A DNA stretch of 64,000 bases from UBA965 sp964482795 (GTDB lineage: Bacteria; Chloroflexota; Chloroflexia; Chloroflexales; Roseiflexaceae). The translations under genes and the position numbers were made by a program. Below, piece after piece: positions 23,868 to 33,835 of this stretch; the stretch's first letter is position 1; each line of letters starts with the position of its first letter. Location of the stretch: the NCBI GenBank assembly GCA_964482795.1, contig CAYZZI010000009.1:1-64000 (forward strand), written 5' to 3'. The notes beneath the pieces are model-generated. The model made no database searches and was not told the DNA's origin. It worked only from the letters and a program-made list of their open reading frames with translations.

Positions 23868-25076
23868 TCAACTACGTTGCTCTAGGGTCATAATGTCACT
23901 CCGCAATACCCAACTTAGCAACGCCACAATGCCACCGATAACGCAGATCGCCCAAATTTGATGGCCGAGGTGTTCAACAACTACACCCGTAACAACGAGA
24001 CCGAGTGGGGCCACGGCATTCATCGCAGCATTCAATAACGCCATTGCGCGACCATGCATGGATGCAGGTACACTTTGTTGAATGAGTGTCAACAACGGAC
24101 CATGTGCCCAGGCAGCCGCCCAGCCGATGAGCAGTACAGAGCCAAGAATCCACAGTGGGGCAGATGCTGGCACAACTGCCAGCCAACCAAGTGCAATCAC
24201 CAAGAGCATGACGGCAACGAGCATGGTATGGACTGCGCGCCGAAAACCACCCCACATGGCCAAACTTATTGCTCCAATGACTAACCCGACCCCACCACTC
24301 ATCTCAAGCCATGCCAAAAGCCATGCTCCTGACGCAAAGTAGACAGAAACAAGATACGGCAACAAGCTAAAGACCGGTAACACGCACAGATTGAGCGCAA
24401 CAGCGGCTAACAGCAGTTGCCACAAGCCTCGTCGGTGGCCATAGATGGTGCGAATGTCACGCACATCGTCCTGCCAGCGCGTCACAACCGTTCCACGTGG
24501 TTGTGGTATCTCCAGAAATACGAGCACGCAGATACTACTGACGAGCGCCACTCCAGTTACACCGATAGCCCACGCGAGTCCATACACCTCAACAATTAAT
24601 GCGCCAAGCACAGGCGTCAATAACGACGACACGCCCATGACCATTTGTTGCATACCACTCAAGCGTTGATAATGCTGTGATGGAATCAGTTGTGGGAGTG
24701 CTGCTTGAAATGCTGTCTGATAAAAGACCGTCGCCGTCGCACGCCACACCAACACCCCATACAGCACCCACTGGTTCACTATCGTCTCAACACCCCAAAT
24801 CACCCCCAGAGACAACAGTGCGAGCACCTCCGCAATCACCAGAATGCGCCGACGTGACAATCGATCGCTGAGTACCCCGGCTAACGGTGATATCACCACG
24901 CTCGGTATCAGCGTCAATGCAGCAGCCCACAACACGCTTTGGGCTGATCCGGTCAATCCAGTCAGTTGCCAGATAAGTGCGAAATTGAGTGCATTGCCGC
25001 TTATCAGCACAACGATTTGCGTGCTCCACAACAATGTTGTTGTCAACCACCACCGCTCAGGTGTATATGTAATCAT
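23868..25076 (-). CDS. MFS transporter, MFS_3 type
   Basis: 402 residues from ATG 25076, about 12 membrane helices (LLWSTQIVVLISGNALNFALIWQLTG; PLAGVLSDRLSRRRILVIAE). It is a paralogue in style of the transporter at 20043-21266 and also belongs to the DHA3 efflux type. The frame is open to 25211, but those extra residues are not membrane-protein-like. No good ribosome binding site is seen; TACAGT lies 7 bases before the ATG, so a leaderless message is possible. It is separated from the preceding operon by 110 bases and divergent from secA. Confidence 0.8.
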   Translation of the reverse strand: MITYTPERWWLTTTLLWSTQIVVLISGNALNFALIWQLTGLTGSAQSVLWAAALTLIPSVVISPLAGVLSDRLSRRRILVIAEVLALLSLGVIWGVETIVNQWVLYGVLVWRATATVFYQTAFQAALPQLIPSQHYQRLSGMQQMVMGVSSLLTPVLGALIVEVYGLAWAIGVTGVALVSSICVLVFLEIPQPRGTVVTRWQDDVRDIRTIYGHRRGLWQLLLAAVALNLCVLPVFSLLPYLVSVYFASGAWLLAWLEMSGGVGLVIGAISLAMWGGFRRAVHTMLVAVMLLVIALGWLAVVPASAPLWILGSVLLIGWAAAWAHGPLLTLIQQSVPASMHGRAMALLNAAMNAVAPLGLVVTGVVVEHLGHQIWAICVIGGIVALLSWVLRSDIMTLEQRS

Positions 25077-25387
25077 GCGATGAACTGTACCACATTCACC
25101 TGCATAAATACCGGGATGATGGGCATATTGACAGAGCCTGAGACTGGATGCATGTATGCCACTGCATCCCCACGTTGCCATCGAACACCGCAATGGCTGA
25201 GGTCGCCCCACGTTGGTGCCCTGCCGGAGTGCACACGACTACAAACAAATTGGGACACATGTGCCAAAGCTCCGTGTATGAATCACATATCCCAATCATT
25301 CACTCATTCTAGACTTCAAGGGTTATGCTATAATTTTTGACGATGCGATGCATGTGGAGTATTTGCGCATCGCAGGAAGGAGTGGTC
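25077..25387. other. Intergenic region, MFS / secA
   Basis: 311 bases between divergent genes. GGATGCA and TGCATCC (around 25145-25170) can form a 7-bp stem. TTGACA occurs at 25128 without a matching -10. The secA promoter is at its right end. I recognise no gene or known RNA family here. Confidence 0.5.
25327..25334 (+). promoter_or_regulatory. Extended -10 promoter of secA
   Basis: TGCTATAAT (25326-25334) with no clear -35 at the right distance. The predicted message has a leader of about 47 bases. Confidence 0.6.
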
Positions 25388-28273
25388 GTGTTCAACTTCA
25401 TCAAAAATCTGTTCGGTGATGGCTCTGAGAAAGAGCTCAAGCGGATTGCGCCGATCGTCAATAAAATTAACGCCCTCGAAAGTACAATGGAACGTTGCAC
25501 GCTCGAGGAGCTCGCCGCGTATACACCTGCGTTTCGTGAGCGGCTCGCCAACGGTGCCACACTCGACGACATCCTGCCCGAAGCCTTTGCGGTGGTCCGT
25601 GAGACCTCCAAACGCTTGATTGGGCAACGCCACTACGACGTGCAGCTCATCGGTGGTATTACCCTGCACAGCGGTCGTATTGCCGAAATGAAAACCGGTG
25701 AAGGGAAAACTCTTGTTGCAACCCTGCCACTCTACTTAAATGCACTTGAGGGTAAGGGCGTACACCTTGTTACCGTCAACGACTACCTCGTGCGCGTCGG
25801 TGCGGGTTGGATGGCGCCCATCTTCCAGACGCTCGGTCTACAGGTTGCCGTCATCGCGCACAGCTTTTCTGCCATCTTTGACCCAGCCTACGTGGATCCT
25901 AACGCAGCCACCGATGACCGCCGTCTGATTCATTGGCGTCCGGTGAGTCGTCAACAGGCCTATGCGGCTGACATCACCTATGCCACCAATAGTGAGGTCG
26001 GCTTCGACTATCTGCGCGATAATATGGTTTTTGAAAAAAATCAGCTCGCACAGCGTCCGCTGAACTACGCTATCGTCGACGAAATTGACAATATCTTGAT
26101 TGACGAAGCTCGCACACCACTCATCATCTCGGGGCCTGCTCAAGAGAGTAGCCAAGAATACAAACGCTTCGCCACGCTCGTGCGTAATCTCAAACCAAGC
26201 CCGTATACGCCCGATCAAGTCAAAAAAGAAAACATCGACGACCCTCAAGGTGATTTCATGATTGAACCACGCTCCAAAAGCGTGCAAATGACCGAAGAGG
26301 GTATCCTCAAAGTTGAGCGACTCTTGCGTATCGCCGATGACGAAAACTTGTACGATCCCAAGTACTACGCACTCACCCATTACCTCGAAAACGCCTTACG
26401 CGCCCAGTTCATCTATCAGCGCGACCGCGACTACATCGTCGAGGCTGACGGCGAAGTCGTCATCGTTGACGAGTTCACCGGGCGCAAAATGTCAGGACGG
26501 CGCTGGAGTGACGGATTGCATCAGGCCGTTGAGGCCAAAGAAGGCGTACGCACTCGCCAAGAGAACGTGACACTTGCAACTATCACCTACCAGAACTTCT
26601 TCCGCATGTACAAAAAACTAGGCGGCATGACTGGTACAGCCGATACTGAGCGCGAAGAGTTCGCCAAAATTTACAACCTCGAAGTGACCATCATCCCCAC
26701 GCATCGCCCCATGATTCGTCAGGACATGAGTGACCTGATTTATCGCACCGAAGAAGCCAAGTTCAATGCCGTCATCGCCGACATCCGCGAAAAGCACGAC
26801 ATTGGGCGACCTGTGCTCGTTGGTACTACTTCGGTTGAAACATCAGAACGCCTCAGCATACTCCTCAAAAAAGCGGGCATCACACACCAAGTGCTTAACG
26901 CCAAACAGCATGAACGTGAAGCAACCATCATTGCCCAGGCAGGTCGCCTCGGCAAGGTGACCATTGCAACCAACATGGCCGGTCGCGGTACCGACATTTT
27001 GCTCGGTGGTAACCCTGATGGCTTAGTCGAACTCATTCTCGAAGAACAAAAAATCAAACTAGGCGAAGCGAGCCCCGAACACGTCACCGCTGCGTTGATG
27101 ACTGCCAAAGAGCGTACTGCGGTCGAGCGTGAAGAAGTTGTTGCACTCGGCGGGTTGCACGTGATTGGTACCGAACGCCACGAGGCACGCCGCATTGATA
27201 ATCAGCTCCGCGGTCGTGCAGGTCGCCAAGGTGACCCCGGTTCGTCACGCTTTTATCTCTCACTCGAAGATGACTTGATGCGCCGTTTCGGTCCCATGGA
27301 ACGCGTCAAAGGGTTGATGGAACGCCTCGGTGTTGATGACGACGTGCCAATCGAAGCCGGATTGATTAATAGATCCATCGAAAATGCCCAAACCCGCGTC
27401 GAAGGATATAACTTCGATGTGCGTAAACACACCGTTGAATTTGACAATGTCATGAACAAGCAGCGCACTGTCATTTATGCGGATCGACACACCATTCTTG
27501 ATGGTGAAGAGCTCAAACCGCGCGTCATCACCATGATTCAATCCGAAATCGATAGCCTGATTGAGGAACATCTCGGTGAAGACCCAGAAGAGTGGGATCT
27601 TGCACCGCTGATGCGCCCTGTACGCACGATTAACCCACTCCTCCCTGAAGGAATCGAAGAAGATCTCATCAATCTGTCGCGTGATGAAGTGCGTGAAGAA
27701 CTGCACGCACAACTAGAAGTCGCTTACGACACACGTGAACAAGCCGTGGGTAGCCAGAACATGCGCTACATTGAGCGTCGCATGCTCCTCGGCGTCATTG
27801 ACCGCCATTGGGTTGAATACCTAACCGGCATGGAAGATTTGCGCCAAGAGATTGGCCTCCAAGCCATCGCTCAGCGTGATCCTCTTATCGAATATCAACG
27901 CAATGCGTATACGTTGTTCGAAGAACTCAAACGCAACATCGAACGCGACGTCGTTTACCAGATCATCCACGTTTCGTTCCAGTATGAACAGACCATGCGC
28001 CAAATCGAGGCCGAACAGCTTAAACGCATGGTTGCGGCCCAACAAGCACAGGTTGCCGAACAAACCGATGACCGTACCGATAAACGCACTGTGCGACACG
28101 AACAACGCATGCCTGGACGCAATGACCCATGCCCATGTGGCAGTGGTCGCAAATTCAAAGTCTGTCACCTTGGCCGCGAGCAAGAGTTGCTCGCCCTGCT
28201 CAAACAACAAGGCGGTGCAACACCAGCAACGCCTGCCCAACCGACGGTTGCGCGCGGCAAACAACGCCGCTAA
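25388..28273 (+). CDS. secA: Preprotein translocase ATPase SecA
   Basis: 961 residues. The cytosolic motor that pushes preproteins through SecYEG. Walker A is in MKTGEGKTLVATLP, the DEAD-like box in IVDEIDNILIDEARTPLIISG, and helicase motifs in ATNMAGRGTDILLGG and QLRGRAGRQGDPGSSRFYLSLED. The C-terminal zinc tail reads NDPCPCGSGRKFKVCH. GTG 25388 gives the expected MFNFIKNLFGD start, with AAGGAG upstream. About 25 extra residues (SFSAIFDPAYVDPNAATDDR and onward) lie between the GLQVAV strand and AYAADITY compared with E. coli SecA. A 9-bp hairpin separates it from gpmI. Confidence 0.97.
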   Translation: MFNFIKNLFGDGSEKELKRIAPIVNKINALESTMERCTLEELAAYTPAFRERLANGATLDDILPEAFAVVRETSKRLIGQRHYDVQLIGGITLHSGRIAEMKTGEGKTLVATLPLYLNALEGKGVHLVTVNDYLVRVGAGWMAPIFQTLGLQVAVIAHSFSAIFDPAYVDPNAATDDRRLIHWRPVSRQQAYAADITYATNSEVGFDYLRDNMVFEKNQLAQRPLNYAIVDEIDNILIDEARTPLIISGPAQESSQEYKRFATLVRNLKPSPYTPDQVKKENIDDPQGDFMIEPRSKSVQMTEEGILKVERLLRIADDENLYDPKYYALTHYLENALRAQFIYQRDRDYIVEADGEVVIVDEFTGRKMSGRRWSDGLHQAVEAKEGVRTRQENVTLATITYQNFFRMYKKLGGMTGTADTEREEFAKIYNLEVTIIPTHRPMIRQDMSDLIYRTEEAKFNAVIADIREKHDIGRPVLVGTTSVETSERLSILLKKAGITHQVLNAKQHEREATIIAQAGRLGKVTIATNMAGRGTDILLGGNPDGLVELILEEQKIKLGEASPEHVTAALMTAKERTAVEREEVVALGGLHVIGTERHEARRIDNQLRGRAGRQGDPGSSRFYLSLEDDLMRRFGPMERVKGLMERLGVDDDVPIEAGLINRSIENAQTRVEGYNFDVRKHTVEFDNVMNKQRTVIYADRHTILDGEELKPRVITMIQSEIDSLIEEHLGEDPEEWDLAPLMRPVRTINPLLPEGIEEDLINLSRDEVREELHAQLEVAYDTREQAVGSQNMRYIERRMLLGVIDRHWVEYLTGMEDLRQEIGLQAIAQRDPLIEYQRNAYTLFEELKRNIERDVVYQIIHVSFQYEQTMRQIEAEQLKRMVAAQQAQVAEQTDDRTDKRTVRHEQRMPGRNDPCPCGSGRKFKVCHLGREQELLALLKQQGGATPATPAQPTVARGKQRR

Positions 28274-28294
28274 TGTAGCAATAGCACAACAGCA

Positions 28295-28325
28295 ACGACG
28301 CTCTGCTCAAGTGGTGGAGCGTCGT
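28295..28325 (+). terminator. Hairpin between secA and gpmI, no U-tract
   Basis: ACGACGCTC (28295-28303) pairs with GAGCGTCGT (28317-28325), 13-base loop. It may be an attenuator or RNA-processing hairpin, since gpmI follows with no obvious promoter. Confidence 0.55.
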
Positions 28326-28348
28326 CTGTTATGAGGAGTTTCACTGTT

Positions 28349-29905
28349 ATGACTGATGTGCGACCACGACCAGTGCTTTTGGCAATTTTGGATGGTCTCG
28401 GCGAACGAAACGAAGTAGTAGGCAATGCGGTCAAACTCGCCCACACGCCGAACCTCGACCGCTGGCGCGCGACATGCCCTTCAACGTTGATTTATGCCGC
28501 AGAAAAGCACGTCGGTCTCCCTACAGGCCAAATGGGCAACTCCGAGGTGGGACACCTCAATCTCGGTGCGGGATTTGTAGTCATGCAAGATATTACGCGC
28601 ATTGACAGTAGTGTAGAAGACGGTAGTTTTTATCACAATGACGCGTTCCTCAACGCGGTGGCACATACACGCACGCACAACAGTAATTTGCACATCATTG
28701 GTTTGCTCGGGAATGGCGGCGTGCACAGTCATATTGCCCATCAAATCGCCTTGCTTCAGTTTGCCAAACGCGCTGGCGTCCAAACAGTCTATCTGCACAT
28801 CTTTACTGATGGGCGTGATGCCCTGCCACGCAGTGGTGCCGGCTTTTTGCAAGAGCTCGAAACCGCAATTGCCGAAATTGGCGTGGGTACCATCGCAACT
28901 GTCAGTGGTCGTTACTACGCCATGGATCGTGATAAACGCTGGGAACGCACCAAGCTCGCCTACGATGCGATGGTCAACGGTATCGGCGAACCAGTGATGA
29001 GTGCCGCTGATGCCATTCAAAAGGCGTATGCCGCCGATGTAACAGATGAATTCATCAAACCAGCCGTGATCATGACCAATGGGAAGCCGATTGCCACCAT
29101 TCAATCGAACGACGCAATTATCGGCTTCAACTTCCGCGCAGACCGGATGCGCCAAATCACCCGCGCATTCGTGACGCCCGATTTTGCTGGATTTGAACGG
29201 CATATGCTGACAAATCTCTACTATGTGTGTATGACCGAGTATGAAAAAGACCTGCCCGTCGCAATTGCCTTCGCCAATGACGACGTGGAGAACCCGCTAG
29301 CCAAAGTCATCGCCGACGCCGGCTTGACGCAACTCCACGCCGCCGAAACCGAGAAGTACCCGCATGTCACGTTTTACTTCAACGGCGGCCGTGAAATTCC
29401 CTTCCCCGGCGAAGAACGTCTGATGGTCGCATCACCCAAAGTTGCCACCTACGACCTCCAACCCGAGATGAGCGCTGCGGGCATTCGTGACGGCATTTTG
29501 CAGGCCATCGCTGACGATACGTTCGACGTCATAATCGTCAACTTCGCAAATCCAGATATGGTCGGTCATACTGGTGTGCTATCGGCGGTGATTACTGCTG
29601 TCGAGACCGTCGACCAGTGCATTGGGGTCCTCGTCGAAGCTGTTATCGCCAAAGGTGGTGTCGCACTGGTTACCGCAGACCACGGGAATGCCGAATACAT
29701 GATTGACGGTGATACCGGTGGGCCATTTACCGCCCACACCATCAATCAAGTCCCCATCATGCTCATCGCACCAGATGGTTCACCATACCAACACGTCACC
29801 CTCCGCATTGGTGGACGCCTCAGCGATGTGGCACCAACAGTACTCGACCTGCTCAAACTCGCACCTGCTCCGCAAATGACCGGCTCATCCCTTATTGCAC
29901 ACTAG
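28349..29905 (+). CDS. gpmI: 2,3-bisphosphoglycerate-independent phosphoglycerate mutase
   Basis: 518 residues from ATG 28349, the usual size for iPGM, an alkaline-phosphatase-superfamily enzyme that interconverts 3- and 2-phosphoglycerate with Mn. The catalytic Ser is in TGQMGNSEVGHLNLGAG. Metal ligands are in LLAILDGLGE, FTDGRDALPRSG and VTADHGNAEYMID. GAGGAG lies about 9 bases before 28349; an in-frame ATG at 28331 would place that site inside the gene. It follows secA by 75 bases. Confidence 0.95.
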   Translation: MTDVRPRPVLLAILDGLGERNEVVGNAVKLAHTPNLDRWRATCPSTLIYAAEKHVGLPTGQMGNSEVGHLNLGAGFVVMQDITRIDSSVEDGSFYHNDAFLNAVAHTRTHNSNLHIIGLLGNGGVHSHIAHQIALLQFAKRAGVQTVYLHIFTDGRDALPRSGAGFLQELETAIAEIGVGTIATVSGRYYAMDRDKRWERTKLAYDAMVNGIGEPVMSAADAIQKAYAADVTDEFIKPAVIMTNGKPIATIQSNDAIIGFNFRADRMRQITRAFVTPDFAGFERHMLTNLYYVCMTEYEKDLPVAIAFANDDVENPLAKVIADAGLTQLHAAETEKYPHVTFYFNGGREIPFPGEERLMVASPKVATYDLQPEMSAAGIRDGILQAIADDTFDVIIVNFANPDMVGHTGVLSAVITAVETVDQCIGVLVEAVIAKGGVALVTADHGNAEYMIDGDTGGPFTAHTINQVPIMLIAPDGSPYQHVTLRIGGRLSDVAPTVLDLLKLAPAPQMTGSSLIAH

Positions 29906-29912
29906 CCCATAC

Positions 29913-29943
29913 ATGTTGCGCCACCGAGACGGTGGCGCAACAT
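29913..29943 (+). terminator. 13-bp perfect hairpin after gpmI, no U-tract
   Basis: ATGTTGCGCCACC (29913-29925) pairs with 29931-29943, loop GAGAC. It lies between gpmI and the GH95 gene. Confidence 0.65.
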
Positions 29944-29962
29944 ACAATACCCAAAGGAGCCA

Positions 29963-32359
29963 ATGATGTCTTCGTTATGGTATCGTCACCCAGCTCGTGA
30001 ATGGGTTGAAGCGTTGCCGATTGGCAACGGTCACATCGGCGCTATGGTCTTCGGCGACACCCATCAAGAGCGCATTGCCCTCAACCACGACACTTTTTGG
30101 TCCGGCCAACCGCGCACCGGCATCCATCCCGATCGACGCAATACAATCGAACACATTCGTGCGTTGCTTGCTGCCGGAGACATGCGCACCGCTGAACAAC
30201 ACGCCGAAGCACACATGACTGGGAGTTGGACAGAGTCGTACCTCCCTGTAGCCGATCTGCGTATCACCCATCACACATCAGGGACAATTAGCGACTACGT
30301 TCGCACCCTCAACTTGAACGATGCAGCCGTTGATGTGCGCTATCGTCGTGGCGATGCAGATGTTCGGCAATTAGTATATGCGTCATACCCCGATAACGTC
30401 ATCGTCCTGACCATGCAAAGCGATGAGCCAACCATAAACATCGACATCACACTCCAGAGTCATTATCAACAGTCGTGCATCGCCGCACAACGAGATGTCA
30501 TGCTCCATGCGATTGCTCCATTGCATGTAGAACCAAATTATGTCAATACAACCGATGCAATTCAAGGGATGGGGCAAGGTATGCATGCTGCCACGCTGGT
30601 GCGCATCATCGACTATAACGGCTCACTTGACGCGCACGGCGACACACTGCGTATTCGCAATGCACGTCACATCACCATGCTTATTGGCATTGCCACGAGC
30701 TTTGTGGCGTTTAATCACCCTGCATCCGCAGATGCACACGCACGTGTACGCGCAATTATTGACCGTGCCGCACACCAGCACCAGCAGTTGTGGCAACGCC
30801 ATCTCCACGATTATCAACCACTCTTTGCACGCATGCAGCTTCACCTCACTCCTTGTCGTGATGATTTGCCCACCGATGAACGATTACGCCGTTTGGCGGC
30901 CAATGCACCAAGGTCAAGTGAACACGAAATTCGGTATCATGCCACCGAACGCCAGATGCATCCGGTCCAGATACTCGATGATGACCTCGGGCTAATCGGA
31001 TTACTCCTTGACATGGGTCGTTATCTGTTGATAAGTTCATCGCGACCAGGCAGTCAGGCAGCCAATCTTCAGGGCATTTGGAACGACAATCCACGTCCAC
31101 CTTGGAGCAGTAATTACACCATCAACATCAACACGCAAATGAATTACTGGGCAGCACTCACGACCAACCTCATCGAGTGTCAACAACCGCTAACTCAACT
31201 CATCAGCAACCTGCAGATTGATGGTAAACGCGTTGCCCAGAGCTATGGCGCGCGTGGCTGGACTGCCCACCACAACACCGATATTTGGGCGCCCGCCAAT
31301 GCCGTCAAAGGCAAGGCCGTCTGGTTCTTGTGGCCGTTCTCCGCGGCGTGGTTGAGCATGCACCTCTACGAAGAAGCCTTGTTCACTCGAAATCACACCT
31401 TCGCCACCGAAACCGCATTGCCCGTCATGCGCGATGCAGCAGCCTTCCTGCTTGATTGGCTCCATCCTCAGCCTGATGGCACCCTCCAGAGTTCACCTGC
31501 CACATCGCCCGAAAATGTCTTCATTGCACCCGATGGGGCGCCATGTGCCCTGAGCATCGGTACAGAGTCAGACATCAGCATGGCACGAGCGCTATTTATG
31601 GCGATTCTTGACCTTGTTGATACCATCGGATCACCTCATGAGCCCTGGTTGGATGATATCAAACAGGCTCTCACACGATTACCCGATCCACTCATCAGCG
31701 CGGATGGGCGCCTCAAAGAGTGGCGCCATGACCTCATTGAAGCCGAACCCGGTCACCGTCACATTTCTCATATTTATGGACTCTACCCTGCTGCGCAGAT
31801 AACGCCATGGCAGACCCCCGCCCTTGCACAGGCAACGCGTCAAAGCCTGATGACACGACTCACCCATGGGAGCGGACATACCGGATGGAGTGCAGCCTGG
31901 TTTGCCTGCTGTTTTGCTCGTCTCCACGATGGCGATATGGCGCTTGATATTCTCTATCGCCTACTCCGTGACTCCACGTATCCGAGCATGCTTGGCGCAC
32001 ATCCACCCTTCCAAATTGATGGCAGCCTCGGCGCCCCCGCCGCCATCGCCGAATTGCTGCTCCAAAGTCATGGGCATCGTCTGGCCATCCTCCCTGCATT
32101 ACCGCGTCACTGGCCACACGGGAGCGTGCGTGGTTTGCGTGCACGAGGCGGCTTAACCGTGGATATCACCTGGCAAGACGGGCAGATTCGTGAGTGCCTT
32201 ATCCATGCAACGCACGCCGCCGACGTTCAACTGCATCTGCCACATCCGCTGTGGCAGGGGACCATCCACCATCCATTGGTCAGTCAGTTGCACATTGCAC
32301 CGCAGACTACCATTGTCCTCTGTGGCGAAGCCCCGACTAGCACCACCGTGGGAGTGTGA
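29963..32359 (+). CDS. Glycoside hydrolase family 95 (alpha-L-fucosidase-like)
   Basis: 798 residues, the usual GH95 length. The N-terminal beta domain opens LWYRHPAREWVEALPIGNGH and IGAMVFG, followed by HDTFWSGQP. The (alpha/alpha)6 barrel has NLQGIWNDNPRPPWSSNYTI, MNYWAA and AHHNTDIWAPA, and the catalytic-acid region is in FIAPDGAPCALSIGTESDISM. GH95 enzymes invert alpha-1,2-fucosides, or galactosides in some members. No signal peptide is seen, so the enzyme is probably cytosolic. ATG 29963 and 29966 are both possible, with AAAGGAG upstream. Not linked to a transporter here. Confidence 0.88.
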   Translation: MMSSLWYRHPAREWVEALPIGNGHIGAMVFGDTHQERIALNHDTFWSGQPRTGIHPDRRNTIEHIRALLAAGDMRTAEQHAEAHMTGSWTESYLPVADLRITHHTSGTISDYVRTLNLNDAAVDVRYRRGDADVRQLVYASYPDNVIVLTMQSDEPTINIDITLQSHYQQSCIAAQRDVMLHAIAPLHVEPNYVNTTDAIQGMGQGMHAATLVRIIDYNGSLDAHGDTLRIRNARHITMLIGIATSFVAFNHPASADAHARVRAIIDRAAHQHQQLWQRHLHDYQPLFARMQLHLTPCRDDLPTDERLRRLAANAPRSSEHEIRYHATERQMHPVQILDDDLGLIGLLLDMGRYLLISSSRPGSQAANLQGIWNDNPRPPWSSNYTININTQMNYWAALTTNLIECQQPLTQLISNLQIDGKRVAQSYGARGWTAHHNTDIWAPANAVKGKAVWFLWPFSAAWLSMHLYEEALFTRNHTFATETALPVMRDAAAFLLDWLHPQPDGTLQSSPATSPENVFIAPDGAPCALSIGTESDISMARALFMAILDLVDTIGSPHEPWLDDIKQALTRLPDPLISADGRLKEWRHDLIEAEPGHRHISHIYGLYPAAQITPWQTPALAQATRQSLMTRLTHGSGHTGWSAAWFACCFARLHDGDMALDILYRLLRDSTYPSMLGAHPPFQIDGSLGAPAAIAELLLQSHGHRLAILPALPRHWPHGSVRGLRARGGLTVDITWQDGQIRECLIHATHAADVQLHLPHPLWQGTIHHPLVSQLHIAPQTTIVLCGEAPTSTTVGV

Positions 32360-32486
32360 ATATGCCCAACGCATTGAATGGCCATGCGTAGTACGCAACG
32401 ACTTGTCTTCACTCTGCAGTCAGGCACAAACGCCTACACCCTATTTGCATTCTTGATACAACGCAATGAGTTGACGCCTAAACACC

Positions 32487-32522
32487 AACCGCCCTGTCAG
32501 CCGATCGGCTGACAGGGCGGTT
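32487..32522. terminator. Perfect 36-base palindrome between convergent genes
   Basis: AACCGCCCTGTCAGCC and its complement around GATC, arms 32487-32504 and 32505-32522. It likely terminates both GH95 and the leftward cvpA operon. No U-tract on either strand. Confidence 0.7.
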
Positions 32523-32535
32523 GCATAGCCACCTG

Positions 32536-32715
32536 TTACTGCAACAGATTTTCAAAATTTGGCTGGTCGGCCTGGCGCTGCAGACTACTTCGAATCGAAC
32601 GAATCGTCTCATCGCCTATCCAATATGTCAACAACGAACCGAGAATCAAGCCAACTGCACTGCCAATCGCAGCCCCGAGGCTAAACGCCATGATCCGCGA
32701 ACGTCCTGAATCCAT
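32536..32715 (-). CDS. Small YtxH-like membrane protein
   Basis: 59 residues, starting MDSGRSRIMAFSLGAAIG, with one membrane segment (about 9-32: GAAIGSAVGLILGSLLTYWIG) and a polar tail ending NFENLLQ. The Gly/Ala-rich helix resembles the YtxH family of single-pass proteins. GAGGTGA lies 5 bases before the ATG. It starts 8 bases after the stop of rsfS, so it is the last gene of that operon. Function unknown. Confidence 0.75.
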   Translation of the reverse strand: MDSGRSRIMAFSLGAAIGSAVGLILGSLLTYWIGDETIRSIRSSLQRQADQPNFENLLQ

Positions 32716-32723
32716 GATTCACC

Positions 32724-33068
32724 TCACTGTACAACCACGAGTGGCGTGGCCTCGTGCCACAACCGCTCGAGTGCATAAAAACTACGCATCTCTTTAGAAA
32801 AAATATGCACTACCACATCACCATAGTCAAGCAATACCCAACCTGACTGCGTTTGACCCTCTGGTTTTGCATCAAGACCGAACTCCGTCTCGACTCCCGT
32901 ATCAACAGCATCAAGAATTGCCTTAAGTTGGCGATCGCTCTCTCCATTGCAGATGACAAAAAAATCAGCAAATGTCCGCAATGAGCGCAAATCTAACAAC
33001 ACAATGTCGGTTGCTTGTTTGTCTTCAGCAAGCTCAACAATGCGCCGTGCCAATGCCTGTGTATCCAT
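32724..33068 (-). CDS. rsfS: Ribosomal silencing factor RsfS
   Basis: 114 residues, the usual size of the Iojap/RsfS family. It binds uL14 on the 50S subunit and blocks subunit joining in starvation. Family motifs: LAEDKQATDIVLLDLR, FADFFVICNGESDRQLKAI and WVLLDYGDVVVHIFSKEMRSFYALERLW. ATG 33068 has GGAG 5 bases upstream; the open frame extends to 33125. It lies between cvpA and a small YtxH-like gene. With hpf, it is the second ribosome-idling factor in the window. Confidence 0.95.
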   Translation of the reverse strand: MDTQALARRIVELAEDKQATDIVLLDLRSLRTFADFFVICNGESDRQLKAILDAVDTGVETEFGLDAKPEGQTQSGWVLLDYGDVVVHIFSKEMRSFYALERLWHEATPLVVVQ

Positions 33069-33142
33069 GCCGCTCCAATCATTTTGGGGTGCAACACCCG
33101 CACACCACCATAGTAGCAAATGCACCTAGTTTTGTAAATAAG

Positions 33143-33649
33143 TCACCGGAAAACCACAATACGAACAGCACTTTGTAACGGCTCTGGTATCACAGGCAGT
33201 ACAGTGCCACCAAATAAATAGACGATCAAATTGACTGCCGTGGATGCACGCAACGTGTCAATCCAGAGTTGATTCGGAAATGCTGCCAAAATTAACAGCA
33301 ACGCAACCAGCATAACCGTCGCCTGCATAAACCCAAACACACCACCGATGATATGGTCAAATGTGCCCAAGGCAATTAATCCGAAATAATGTTGAATCAA
33401 TGACGCGAGCAAACTTGCACCACCGTTGATTGCAAGCATAATCATCGCCACTGACAGGAACATGGCAATCGATTGATCACCAACGTACACCTGAAGTAAC
33501 TCAGCAAATTGAATGGACAGACGACCAGCAACAACAAGGCTTGCTATTAACCCTGCCATTGCAAGAATCTGACGGATTGCGCCCCAATAAAAACCGAGGA
33601 CTGCAAATACCGCCATGACCAGCACAACTGCTAAATCAACCAGAGTCAT
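33143..33649 (-). CDS. CvpA family membrane protein
   Basis: 168 residues with four membrane helices; the start MTLVDLAVVLVMAVFAVLGF and the block YWGAIRQILAMAGLIASLVVA match the CvpA family (colicin V production and surface-related proteins). It is the first gene of the leftward cvpA-rsfS-ytxH-like operon. Precise role unknown. Confidence 0.88.
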   Translation of the reverse strand: MTLVDLAVVLVMAVFAVLGFYWGAIRQILAMAGLIASLVVAGRLSIQFAELLQVYVGDQSIAMFLSVAMIMLAINGGASLLASLIQHYFGLIALGTFDHIIGGVFGFMQATVMLVALLLILAAFPNQLWIDTLRASTAVNLIVYLFGGTVLPVIPEPLQSAVRIVVFR

Positions 33650-33782
33650 TTGTTAACCCCATGATTGTATCTTTGTATGCAAAGTATACACGAAAAGATT
33701 AAGCAGTTTTTACGTATTATGGATAGTCACACGTGTCTACCACATCTCTCATCCGTCATCAGTGGAGCACAATTCGAAGAAA

Positions 33783-33815
33783 ATACACGGCATCACGCAG
33801 TGTGATGCCGTGTAT
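33783..33815 (-). terminator. 14-bp hairpin after dnaK, no U-tract
   Basis: ATACACGGCATCAC (33783-33796) pairs with 33802-33815, loop GCAGT. Confidence 0.65.
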
Positions 33816-33835
33816 GCGTGCATGTCTATTCCCGC

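Noticed and set aside
25128..25156. Second promoter in the secA upstream region from TTGACA at 25128
   Set aside because: No acceptable -10 at 16-18 bases.
32487..32522. Perfect palindrome as an insertion-sequence end or attachment site
   Set aside because: Lies between convergent genes as a terminator-like hairpin; no transposase or duplicated flank.
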